Shown: positions 1 to 7,046 of the stretch, in pieces
How positions within the stretch are numbered: the stretch's first letter is position 1
How the letters are laid out: every line of letters starts with the position of its first letter
NCBI GenBank assembly: GCA_040387055.1
Contig: JAZKEM010000024.1
Coordinates: 1-25,319, forward strand
Direction of reading: 5' to 3'
DNA: 25,319 bases
Origin: Stenotrophobium sp040387055
GTDB lineage: Bacteria > Pseudomonadota > Gammaproteobacteria > Nevskiales > Nevskiaceae
Position numbers and translations under genes: made by a program
The notes under the pieces: model-generated
Told to the model about the DNA's origin: nothing
Seen by the model: the letters and a program-made list of their open reading frames with translations, nothing else
Databases searched by the model: none

Positions 1-1217
1 CCCGGCAGGAAAATGCCCATCGGATATTTGTAGCGGAAGGTCGCATCAAAGATCAGCCAGCACGGTGCAGTGCCGTTGCCCTTGGCATCATCGGCGTACA
101 TCGCATCACGGAAATCCGGATACGGCGCGGCTTCATTGGTGAAGCGCTTGCCCTTGCTGTTCACTGCAACACAACCTGGCATGCCGCGTTCGATAAACAA
201 CGTGATTTGCTGTTCGGCGCTCGGTTTTCTCACCGTTGGTGAGCCCCAAACTTTGTCCATGTGCTTGAGCGCAGCGCCTAGCTGCTGACCCGCACGAATG
301 CCGTCGCCATGATTGATCGGCGGTGCAGCAGTCCATGCGATTGTCGTTGGCTTGGCCAAATACTGTTCGCGCATTTCTTGATTCGATTCAAAACCACCGC
401 AGGCCAGCACCACACCGTGGCGCGCGCCGTAGCGCAGCTTGCGACCTTTCTGAATCACGTTAACGCCGACAACGCGGCCATTTTCAGTGATCAGCGAATC
501 CATGCCGGTTTCGAGAACCAATGGCACGTTCTTCTGCATCATTGCGTAACGCAGTGCCGAGACCATGCCTTGACCGAGCACTTGGCGACGATCGCGATGC
601 GTCTTGAAACGCCAGCCGAGATCGAACCAATACTTGAGCAACATCTTGACCGTCAGCATCACCCAACCCGGTGAGCGCGAGAACAACACATGCGCTTCGC
701 GCTGCGTCATCGCAATACGACCCATCAGCAGCGTGCCCTTGAAGGCTTCGCGCTGATTGTCGAATTCTGCGCCGAGCAAAGATGCGTCAAAGTCCACTGG
801 TTCCATCGAACGCTGACCATCTTTACCGCCGGTCTTGTTCGGGTAGTAGTCGGGATACTTCGGCACGTTGGTGTACTTAACGCCGAAGGTGTTGCGCATG
901 TAGCGCACCATTTCTGGCGCATTCTTCAAATAGGCTTCGAGACGTTCTACTGGCACTTCAGGGCCAATGCAGGTCTTGAGATAGGTCAGCGCTTCTTCAT
1001 AAGAATCGCTGCCGCCATTCGGGGCGATGTCATCGTTGCAAGGAATCCAGATACCGCCGCCCGATACTGCGGATGTACCGCCGTACTTGTTGGACTTTTC
1101 CAGAACGACTGACGACAGACCTTGCGACTGCGCAACCAACGCCGCCGTCATACCACCACCGCCGGAACCGACGACGATGACGTCGAACTGTTGATCAAAA
1201 TTATTTGAACTGCTCAT
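1..1217 (-). CDS. FAD-dependent 3-ketosteroid Δ1-dehydrogenase-like flavoprotein (C-terminus beyond window)
   Basis: An open reading frame of 405 codons runs leftward from the ATG at 1217-1215 and leaves the window without a stop. The N-terminus has the Rossmann FAD motif VVGSGGGGMTAAL (about residues 15-27), with an acidic ribose-binding residue in VVLEKS (E40), then YGGTSAVSGGGIWIP (about 45-59), typical of the KstD / fumarate-reductase flavoprotein family. A second FAD-contacting segment, VVLACGGFESN, lies near residue 270. KstD enzymes introduce the Δ1 double bond into ring A of 3-ketosteroids and are usually about 510-580 residues, so roughly 100-170 residues, including the C-terminal catalytic Tyr/Gly, are missing. 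The tyrosine-rich stretch KYPDYYPN is where a catalytic Tyr would be expected. It follows an HsaA-like gene, which fits steroid ring degradation. Substrate is inferred; other FAD dehydrogenases of this family remain possible. Confidence 0.85.
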   Translation of the reverse strand, partial: MSSSNNFDQQFDVIVVGSGGGGMTAALVAQSQGLSSVVLEKSNKYGGTSAVSGGGIWIPCNDDIAPNGGSDSYEEALTYLKTCIGPEVPVERLEAYLKNAPEMVRYMRNTFGVKYTNVPKYPDYYPNKTGGKDGQRSMEPVDFDASLLGAEFDNQREAFKGTLLMGRIAMTQREAHVLFSRSPGWVMLTVKMLLKYWFDLGWRFKTHRDRRQVLGQGMVSALRYAMMQKNVPLVLETGMDSLITENGRVVGVNVIQKGRKLRYGARHGVVLACGGFESNQEMREQYLAKPTTIAWTAAPPINHGDGIRAGQQLGAALKHMDKVWGSPTVRKPSAEQQITLFIERGMPGCVAVNSKGKRFTNEAAPYPDFRDAMYADDAKGNGTAPCWLIFDATFRYKYPMGIFLP

Positions 1218-1220
1218 GCT

Positions 1221-1273
1221 CTCTCGCCCCAAATTCTTAACTGCTTATTGATTGCAAAACAGTGGGGCGAGAG
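1221..1273 (-). promoter_or_regulatory. Potential ribosome-site-sequestering hairpin upstream of the KstD-like gene
   Basis: CTCTCGCCCC (1273-1264, minus strand) is a perfect 10-base complement of GGGGCGAGAG (1230-1221), which sits 3 bases before the ATG at 1217 and holds its purine-rich ribosome site. The 33-base loop would hide this site when the stem forms. The same CTCTCGCCCC segment is also the 3' side of the hairpin at 1262-1291, so the two structures exclude each other. Function is inferred from pairing alone. Confidence 0.4.
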
Positions 1274-1291
1274 CGCTAGGCTCCGCCCCAC
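1262..1291 (-). terminator. GC-rich hairpin after the HsaA-like gene (terminator or attenuator)
   Basis: Read on the minus strand, GTGGGGCGGAG and CTC-T-CGCCCCAC form an 11-bp stem with one bulged T and a seven-base loop. TGTTTT follows. The hairpin begins 6 bases after the TGA of the monooxygenase gene. The T-tract is interrupted, so it may be a weak terminator or an attenuator ahead of the flavoprotein gene rather than a full stop. Confidence 0.5.
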
Positions 1292-1297
1292 GTAAGA

Positions 1298-2482
1298 TCA
1301 AATGAAGTAGTCGGTGTTATCGCGGCCGAGCAAGTAACCACCGAAGTTGCGGCCGAACTGCTCAGGGTTGTTCGCGTAGTGACCACGAGCCGCCATGATG
1401 TCGCACATATAACGATGCAAGGGGAAGTCGAGGAAGATGCCGCGACCGCCGCAAGCTGAGAACAGCTGATAAGCGTGCTTGGCGCTGCGCTCAACAACCT
1501 GCGAAGCCTGATGACGGAACAGCAAGCGCTGCTTGATATCGTCGAGCGGCTGACCAGCGCGAACCTTGCTCATCAGCACATCGAAGTTGCGATTCAGGAT
1601 CAACTTCATCTCGTCAATCGCGAGTGCGGTTTCAGCAGCAGCCAACTGCGCCGGTGCCTGTTCCGAAGTCTTGTTGCCCATGTCGCCAACGCGAACCTTG
1701 GCGAAATCGAGGAAGGTGTCGAGTGCGCCCTGCAGGCCACCAATCGCTGCCGACGAAACGGCGCGAACGAAGATCTGACCGAACGGCAGTTTGTAGAGAT
1801 CAGACGTGAAGGTGTCACGGCCCGGATTGGTGCCCATGAAACCATCGCTCGCTTTGTGCGTGCGGTATTCAGGCACGAACACATCTTTCACAACGATGTC
1901 TTTGGAGCCCGTGCCCTTCAAACCCATTACGTGCCAGGTGTCGACGATTTCGTAGTCCGACTTCGGCAGCAAGAAGGTGCGGTATTCCGGCGGCTGGCCG
2001 GGGTTGAAGATCAAACCGCCGAGGAACACCCACTGGCAATGATCGATGCCGCTGGAGAAACCCCAACGACCGCTGAATTTGAAGCCGCCTTCAACTGGCG
2101 TGACCTGACCTTTCGGCATGTAGGTCGAAGCAATCAGTGTTTTAGGATCTTTGCCGAATACTTCTTGTGCAGCCTTCGGATCGAACAATGCGATCTGCCA
2201 GTTGTGCACGCCGATGACGCCGTAGATCCACGCAGTCGACATACAGCCTTCAGCCAAGGTCATGCAGACGTCGTAAAACACCTGCGGGTCCATCTCGTAG
2301 CCGCCGTACTGCTTAGGCTTGAGCACATCAAACAGGCCAGCAGCCTGCATATCGGCAACGGTTTCATCCGGCACCTTGCGATCGCGCTCGGTCTGAGCAG
2401 CGCGCTCTTTCAATTTAGGCACCAAAGCGCGGGCGCTTTGCACCAACGATTCAGCGGTGACGGTGTTCGACTTGGCTTGCAT
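1298..2482 (-). CDS. HsaA-like flavin-dependent monooxygenase (acyl-CoA dehydrogenase fold)
   Basis: 394 residues, matching the usual length of HsaA, the oxygenase component that hydroxylates the secosteroid phenol 3-HSA using reduced flavin from a separate reductase. From memory, several blocks resemble actinobacterial HsaA: LPDETV-like VPDETVADMQAAG near residue 37, GVHNWQIALFD near 91, SGRWGFSSGIDHCQWVF near 137, and MGLKGTGSKDIVVKDVFVP near 188. The C-terminal HRYMCDIMAARGHYANNPE carries the Asp and His conserved in this group. The ATG at 2482 has a strong AGGAG seven bases upstream. No reductase partner lies in the window. It probably shares a transcript with the KstD-like gene 80 bp downstream, subject to the hairpins in between. 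Other substrates (C2-type phenol hydroxylases, DszC-like enzymes) cannot be excluded. Confidence 0.8.
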   Translation of the reverse strand: MQAKSNTVTAESLVQSARALVPKLKERAAQTERDRKVPDETVADMQAAGLFDVLKPKQYGGYEMDPQVFYDVCMTLAEGCMSTAWIYGVIGVHNWQIALFDPKAAQEVFGKDPKTLIASTYMPKGQVTPVEGGFKFSGRWGFSSGIDHCQWVFLGGLIFNPGQPPEYRTFLLPKSDYEIVDTWHVMGLKGTGSKDIVVKDVFVPEYRTHKASDGFMGTNPGRDTFTSDLYKLPFGQIFVRAVSSAAIGGLQGALDTFLDFAKVRVGDMGNKTSEQAPAQLAAAETALAIDEMKLILNRNFDVLMSKVRAGQPLDDIKQRLLFRHQASQVVERSAKHAYQLFSACGGRGIFLDFPLHRYMCDIMAARGHYANNPEQFGRNFGGYLLGRDNTDYFI

Positions 2483-2723
2483 GAAAATCTCCTGCGCGCC
2501 CGCAAATACGCGGACTTTTTATGATGCGAGCAGGTTTTCACAGGGGGGCCTTTGCAGCATCCCCCAAAATGATTAGTGCAGAGCGGGACTTGGGGCCTTA
2601 ATCGTGGGAATCTGGGCCTCGATTGGGCTGGCCCGTAGGGTGGGCAGAGCGTACGAGGGCATGGATGCCCGAGGTAGAGCAATGCAGGAGCAATTGCCGA
2701 GCGAAACCCACTGTTTTTTCGTC

Positions 2724-2743
2724 ATTCCCGCGCAGGCGGGAAT
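2724..2743. repeat. dRS3-like palindrome ATTCCCGC-GCAG-GCGGGAAT
   Basis: An 8-bp perfect inverted repeat with a 4-base spacer. It matches the widespread proteobacterial dispersed element whose core is ATTCCCGC...GCGGGAAT and which was named dRS3 in Neisseria. It is present in the left arm of the large inverted repeat and absent from the matching place in the right arm. Confidence 0.75.
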
Positions 2744-2808
2744 CCAGTTCTTGCTTTGAATTGCTGCCTGCTGTTCTTTGAGGTGACGTGTTTCGCGCTG
2801 TGGCGCGA

Positions 2809-2840
2809 GTTACTTTCTTTGCTTGTGCAAAGAAAGTAAC
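2809..2840. repeat. Perfect 14-bp palindrome of the left arm
   Basis: GTTACTTTCTTTGC (2809-2822) and its exact reverse complement (2827-2840) are separated by TTGT. The right arm holds the matching hairpin at 3313-3340, with an 11-bp perfect stem (ACTTTCTTTGC) and a six-base loop. It is directly followed by CAAAGAAAAC in both arms. Confidence 0.8.
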
Positions 2841-2905
2841 CAAAGAAAACACACCCCGCGTACGCGCCCGCACGATGAAGCTGTGCGGGTTCCCTGTGCT
2901 TCTCA

Positions 2906-3000
2906 TCTTGACCGGGGTGTGTGACAGGCCATCCGTGGCCTGGCACACACGCTCGGCTCCTGCCTCGCCCGTGTCTTCGCACGGCTTGAACCGGTCAAGA
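2906..3000 (+). repeat. Nested stem-loop domain of the left arm
   Basis: TCTTGACCGG (2906-2915) pairs with CCGGTCAAGA (2991-3000), enclosing three parts. The first is a 7+7-bp hairpin at 2917-2950 (GTGTGTG/CACACAC, then CAGGCCA/TGGCCTG) capped by TCCG, an RNA UNCG-type tetraloop. The second is the conserved block GCTCGGCTCCTGCCTCGCC. The third is a CCGTG/CACGG hairpin at 2969-2984. The right arm repeats this layout between 3147 and 3244 on the other strand. This would form a compact RNA if transcribed; no promoter was identified. Confidence 0.6.
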
Positions 3001-3491
3001 CTGCGATGCTCGGCGCTGCCGAAGGGGCCCAACGTCAAAAGAAGAACAGAACAGCACGGCGCGAAGCGCCGCAAAGAATTCGCCCGCAGGGCGCGCTTAA
3101 TTGCTTTTGATTTGCCGGGTTCCCTTGCGACAAGCCGAGCATCGCAGCACTGATCGGTTATTGTCGACGCTTCGCGTCGGGCGAGGCAGGAGCCGAGCGT
3201 GCGTGTCTGGACACGGATGTCCTGTCACGCACCCCGGTCAGTGCGAGAAGCGCAGGGAACCGCACACGCTTTTTGTGTGCGGCGTAGTCGCCAGGGTACG
3301 TTTTCTTTGGTGACTTTCTTTGCCGTACAGCAAAGAAAGTTACCCGCGCTTCAGCGCGGAATACGTCACATCAACAACCAACAGGCGGCAGCTAAAAGAG
3401 ACAAGAAAAGACGGTGGGTTTCGCTCGGCAACTGCTCCTGCGTTGCTCTACCTCGGGTATCCATACCCTCGTACGCTCTACCCACCCTACT

Positions 3492-6260
3492 TTAGCTTTT
3501 GCGCCTTAAGAGGAATCTGCAATATGCCGGACTCAGTAATACCGCACCCAGCATGTTGGCCGTAAACATAAACACCAACAGCAGCCCCATATCCCGTTGG
3601 AACTGCAGTCCCGAAAACAACCACGCAAACACCCCACCAGCAAGACAAATACCAGTGAAGATCACCGCCTTGCCCGTTTGCCGCAGCGTTTCTGTGTACG
3701 CCTCACGCAATGCTTTTCCTTCTCGCAAAACCTTGTCTTGCAGCAAGTCATAGATATAAATGCCGTAGTCCACGCCTATGCCAACGGCCAGCGCCACTAC
3801 CGGCAGCGTTGCTACTTTGAGGCCAATTCCAAGTGCAGCCATTAGCGCATTGGCGAAGATTGAAACCATGAACAATGGAATACAGATCACGAGCAATGCA
3901 GCGAGTGAGCGGTATGAAGTCAGCACCAACACAATGATGACGGCATAGACCCACAGAATGACCGGCAACTCTTTGCTCTCGACCACTTCATTGGTCGCGG
4001 CCATCACGCCGACATTGCCGGTGCCAATCGCAAAGTTCACCGGGCAAGCCTTGGTCTGCTCTGCCAGTTTGGCTTTATCTACTTCTATCGCCGCAAAGCC
4101 ATCAACGATGCGTTTGTCTGCGGCAATAGCGTCTTCACTCACGCCATTCGCACGCAGCTTTGCGGTGAGATGATCTTGCTGGACATGGCGCTGCCCCAGT
4201 CCATCGCGCAGAATTTTCTTGGCTGCGCAATAAGCGGGATCTGAATCTGGATAGGTTTTGTAAAAATCCTCTGCGTTAGTTTTATTGAGTTGCTTGGCCG
4301 CTGCGATCACATGCTCGATGGTTTCTGCTTTGTGATTGGCGGTGAAGAAGAACAAGGGCATCGCGCTGCAATCAAAATTGAGCAAGCCGGTATTTGTGGC
4401 GATGCCTCGATTGACCAGCACCAACACATTGCTATTGCGTGGCACAACGCCAAACTTTGGATTCATCTCCGACATACCTTGATAAGCCTGTCGTGTTGCC
4501 GAGGTAAATCCGCGCGCTGAGGTCACGCCTTCTGTGTTGCGCATATGCCAGATGAATTGGTCGATTTGTTCCAGCGTTCGGTATTGCACGCAGTTGCCCG
4601 CGTCATCTTCGGCAATGATTTTGAGAATGTCGGCGCCGATGCTGTAGTTGCTGGCGATGTCGACGACGTCTTTGTTGTAGACCGAATCTGGACGCAGCTC
4701 AGGCACACCGAGTTGCGCGTCGCCGATGATGCGGCGATCTTGCACAAACCATGACACGGACAAAACTAGGAGCGACAAAACAATTAATGTGATCGCGACA
4801 GGTTTTTCTGTAACACCAGACAGAAAGCGCCAATATTTATCGCCAGCGTTAATGCGCGCAATGCGCTTGCTGCGAAAGGCATCAACATTCGTCACGCCCA
4901 AATACGACAACCAAACCGGCATCATGACTTTGTTGGTGACGATGACGGCCAACATGCCGAGACAAGCATTGGCCGACATATCTCGAATGCTGCCAATCGG
5001 CACCAGTGAGATTGTTAAAAATCCAGCGACGTTGGTGAGCAGCGCAATGCTGCCGGGGATGAATAGTCTGCGAAAAGTCGCAAGCGATGCGTCGTAGCCA
5101 TTTTGGCCACCGATGACCTGATCCGCCCAGGTGTTCACATACTGCACGCCGTGCGATGTGGACACCGCGAGCACGAGGAAAGGCACCATGATCGCGAAAG
5201 GATCAATGCCATAACCAAATAGATGCAGCAGACCAAATTCCCAAATCACTGCGACTAGTGAACAGCCGAGCGGCAACAGTGCGAGTCGCAAACTACCGAG
5301 ATACCACCACAGCGCCAACATCGTGCCGATGACCGTGAGCGCAAAGAACATCATCACTTGCAGCGAAGCGTCGCTGACATCACCGATGACTTTGGTGAAG
5401 CCAATGATGTGGACCGCAATCGCCGGGTTGTAGTCCGGATTTTTGACCTGCTCGACCTTCAGCTCACGTCCGCTGAAGTCGCGCTGAACCTGACTTTCAT
5501 CCGGCAACGTCTTGCTCGCCGCGTAATGTTTGAATGGATGCAGCAAGCCTGGCGCGGAGAAACGCTCCGCGACCACTTCATTCGCTTCGAATGGCGGCGC
5601 GGCTTCTTTCAGGCGATAGAGATATTTGCTTGGGTTGGCGTAACGCCCGCGTACGCGATCTTCCAGGTCGTGCGCCACTTGCACCAGATCGGTTTTCTTG
5701 CCGGTGAGCGGATCGTTTTCCACGACTTCGGTGGCGATCAACGCGCCGCTTTGATCGCGGCTGACCAGATTGCCCACCAAACCCGCCTTGCCGACATTGC
5801 TGCGGATGGTCGCGAACATCTCAGGTGTCGGCGAGTAGTTGGCGGGCACCACATCGCCCGCCGCAAAGCCGCCATCGACCACTTCGATAAAACGCACATT
5901 GCGCGTGAAGATGGACGAGGTGTGGGCCCGATCAATGCCGTGAACAAAGGTGACTTCCTCGGTCGCCTGCTTCAGGGCAGTGAGAAATGACTCGTTATAG
6001 ATGTCGCCCTTGTCCTGCTGGAGCGAGATCAGCACGGTGTTGGCGCCGCCAAACTCGGCCTGATATTGGCGGAACACCTGCATATAAGGGTGATCCAGCG
6101 GGATGGTCTTCTCGAAATCCGCATCCGGGCGGATCTGCACGGCCTGCCCCGCCAGCCAAGCCGTGGCTATTAATAAGAGTGCAACACAGGCACGGCGAGA
6201 ATGACGGCCATAAATCAGGGGCTCGATCCGTCTCAGGACATCTTTTGCCGTTACCCGCAT
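3492..6260 (-). CDS. MMPL/HAE3-family RND transporter
   Basis: 922 residues from the ATG at 6260, chosen over a GTG at 6272 because GGTGGAGA, a good ribosome site, sits where that GTG would start. The protein has the two-fold RND architecture: one N-terminal transmembrane helix, a large periplasmic domain, a bundle including MVPFLVLAVSTSHGVQY, then a second helix, a second periplasmic domain and a bundle containing VVALAVGIGVDYGIYIY with the Asp typical of the proton-relay helix. Family members move hydrophobic or lipid-like molecules, usually without an outer-membrane partner. It is divergent from a tetR gene and upstream of steroid-type oxidation genes on the same strand, suggesting transport of a hydrophobic substrate (inference). 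The stop codon lies one base from the large inverted repeat. Confidence 0.85.
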   Translation of the reverse strand: MRVTAKDVLRRIEPLIYGRHSRRACVALLLIATAWLAGQAVQIRPDADFEKTIPLDHPYMQVFRQYQAEFGGANTVLISLQQDKGDIYNESFLTALKQATEEVTFVHGIDRAHTSSIFTRNVRFIEVVDGGFAAGDVVPANYSPTPEMFATIRSNVGKAGLVGNLVSRDQSGALIATEVVENDPLTGKKTDLVQVAHDLEDRVRGRYANPSKYLYRLKEAAPPFEANEVVAERFSAPGLLHPFKHYAASKTLPDESQVQRDFSGRELKVEQVKNPDYNPAIAVHIIGFTKVIGDVSDASLQVMMFFALTVIGTMLALWWYLGSLRLALLPLGCSLVAVIWEFGLLHLFGYGIDPFAIMVPFLVLAVSTSHGVQYVNTWADQVIGGQNGYDASLATFRRLFIPGSIALLTNVAGFLTISLVPIGSIRDMSANACLGMLAVIVTNKVMMPVWLSYLGVTNVDAFRSKRIARINAGDKYWRFLSGVTEKPVAITLIVLSLLVLSVSWFVQDRRIIGDAQLGVPELRPDSVYNKDVVDIASNYSIGADILKIIAEDDAGNCVQYRTLEQIDQFIWHMRNTEGVTSARGFTSATRQAYQGMSEMNPKFGVVPRNSNVLVLVNRGIATNTGLLNFDCSAMPLFFFTANHKAETIEHVIAAAKQLNKTNAEDFYKTYPDSDPAYCAAKKILRDGLGQRHVQQDHLTAKLRANGVSEDAIAADKRIVDGFAAIEVDKAKLAEQTKACPVNFAIGTGNVGVMAATNEVVESKELPVILWVYAVIIVLVLTSYRSLAALLVICIPLFMVSIFANALMAALGIGLKVATLPVVALAVGIGVDYGIYIYDLLQDKVLREGKALREAYTETLRQTGKAVIFTGICLAGGVFAWLFSGLQFQRDMGLLLVFMFTANMLGAVLLSPAYCRFLLRRKS

Positions 6261-6303
6261 CGGTTTCTCCACCGTTCTTTACACAAAATCGTCGGAAATC
6301 TTG

Positions 6304-6333
6304 TTTACACACGCACTCGGACTTGTCTAGAAT
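6304..6333 (+). promoter_or_regulatory. σ70-type promoter for the tetR-RND operon
   Basis: TTTACA (6304-6309) and TAGAAT (6328-6333) are separated by 18 bases and point towards the TetR gene at 6396. The expected transcription start, about 6340, lies inside the palindrome at 6335-6354. Confidence 0.55.
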
Positions 6334-6334
6334 G

Positions 6335-6354
6335 CTAACCGACCAATCGGTCAG
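6335..6354. promoter_or_regulatory. Candidate TetR operator
   Basis: CTAACCGACCAATCGGTCAG is an imperfect palindrome with the core ACCGA-CCAA-TCGGT (6338-6351) and outer CT/AG matches. It overlaps the predicted start site of the tetR operon and lies in the 135-bp divergent region, so a bound dimer could repress both this operon and the MMPL gene. The binding protein is inferred to be the adjacent TetR-family product. Confidence 0.6.
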
Positions 6355-6395
6355 TCATTTCTATTTACGTCCATTTCAGTCCAAAACAGCCGCTC

Positions 6396-7046
6396 ATGAC
6401 CAAATCCAAACCCACAACGACTGGCGCGCTCTCGATTCTCGAGGCGGCTACGGAATTGTTCGCGCGCGATGGCTATGAGTGCGTTTCGGTCGCCTCGATC
6501 GCCGATCTGGCCGGGGTCTGCAAGGCCAATATCTTCCATCACTATGCCTCCAAGGAAGTCCTCTATTTGGAGGTCATGCGAAAAGCCAGTGCCGAACACG
6601 CCGAATTGGCTGAGGCGCTGCTGAAAGAAGACTGCTCCTGCGTCGAAAAGCTGCACCGCCTCACCGAGTACGACATCAAAACGATGATCGACAACGAACT
6701 GCGCACGCGTCTGATCTTGCGTGAACTGGGCGAGGCTTGCGAGAACAACGTCCGTCGCATCGCGCATCAGGTCTTTCGCCGCAATTTCCAGTTGGTGATC
6801 GAACTGTTCGAACAGGGCCAGCGCAGCGGCGAGTTCCGCGCGGATTTTGATGCCAGCGCCGCAGCCGTCGCTTGGTGCGGATCCAAGAATGCATTTTTCC
6901 TATGCCGCGAAACCATGCAGGACCTCGAACTGTTCAAAGGCGAGGATGCCGCACGCGGCTTCGCTGAAAAAGTCTGCACGCTGCTGATCGAAGGAATTCT
7001 GCCAGCCAGCAACGTTATCTCAAGCACTCAGAAGAAAATCTCATGA
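6396..7046 (+). CDS. TetR/AcrR-family transcriptional regulator
   Basis: 216 residues. The N-terminus has a canonical TetR helix-turn-helix: ILEAATELFARDGYECVSVA then IADLAGVCKANIFHHYASKE (about residues 14-54), where the HHY recognition helix segment is diagnostic. The C-terminal half is all-helical and should bind a ligand; its sequence does not identify the ligand. The gene ends in an ATGA overlap with the outer-membrane factor gene (TGA 7044-7046, next ATG 7043), so regulator and pump are translationally coupled. It probably represses its own operon and perhaps the divergent MMPL gene through the palindrome at 6335-6354. No clear Shine-Dalgarno precedes the ATG. Confidence 0.9.
   Translation: MTKSKPTTTGALSILEAATELFARDGYECVSVASIADLAGVCKANIFHHYASKEVLYLEVMRKASAEHAELAEALLKEDCSCVEKLHRLTEYDIKTMIDNELRTRLILRELGEACENNVRRIAHQVFRRNFQLVIELFEQGQRSGEFRADFDASAAAVAWCGSKNAFFLCRETMQDLELFKGEDAARGFAEKVCTLLIEGILPASNVISSTQKKIS

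Larger units (their letters stand above)
2635..3490. repeat. Large imperfect inverted-repeat element with conserved hairpins, non-coding
   Basis: Two related arms face each other (roughly 2635-3045 and 3105-3490) around a short centre with hairpins such as GGCGC-GAA-GCGCC. The outermost 77 bases (2635-2711 and 3414-3490) match with five differences. Inside, order is preserved: a TCGCGC/CCGCGC hairpin, a GTTACTTTCTTTGC palindrome, a CCCGCAC or CCGCACAC stem, a GTGACAGG hairpin, GCTCGGCTCCTGCCTCGCC, and GCGATGCTCGG. The left arm has one extra insertion at about 2722-2746. Short open frames exist on both strands but follow the palindromes and look like no known protein, so I treat the region as non-coding. 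It fills the gap between the MMPL gene, whose stop codon it nearly touches, and the HsaA-like gene start 153 bp away. The motif resembles dispersed intergenic repeats of Xanthomonadales and relatives, from memory. Confidence 0.85.

Noticed and set aside
1475..2524. Long open frame (349 codons) antisense to the HsaA-like gene
   Set aside because: No recognisable domain; it mirrors the codon bias of the strong acyl-CoA-dehydrogenase-fold gene on the other strand.
2483..2634. Promoter for the HsaA-like gene
   Set aside because: No pair of boxes with good match and spacing was found on the minus strand. Only the AGGAG ribosome site is convincing.
2635..3490. CRISPR array or insertion sequence
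   Set aside because: No regularly spaced direct repeats, no transposase frame and no flanking target duplication that I can see. The symmetry is inverted, with internal hairpins.
2598..3565. Several open frames of 70-158 codons in the inverted-repeat region
   Set aside because: They run through palindromes, occur on both strands and give Arg-rich peptides without family resemblance. The changes between arms preserve base pairing rather than codons.
5358..5990. 210-codon frame opposite the MMPL gene
   Set aside because: Shadow of the transporter gene, whose motifs and length are convincing.
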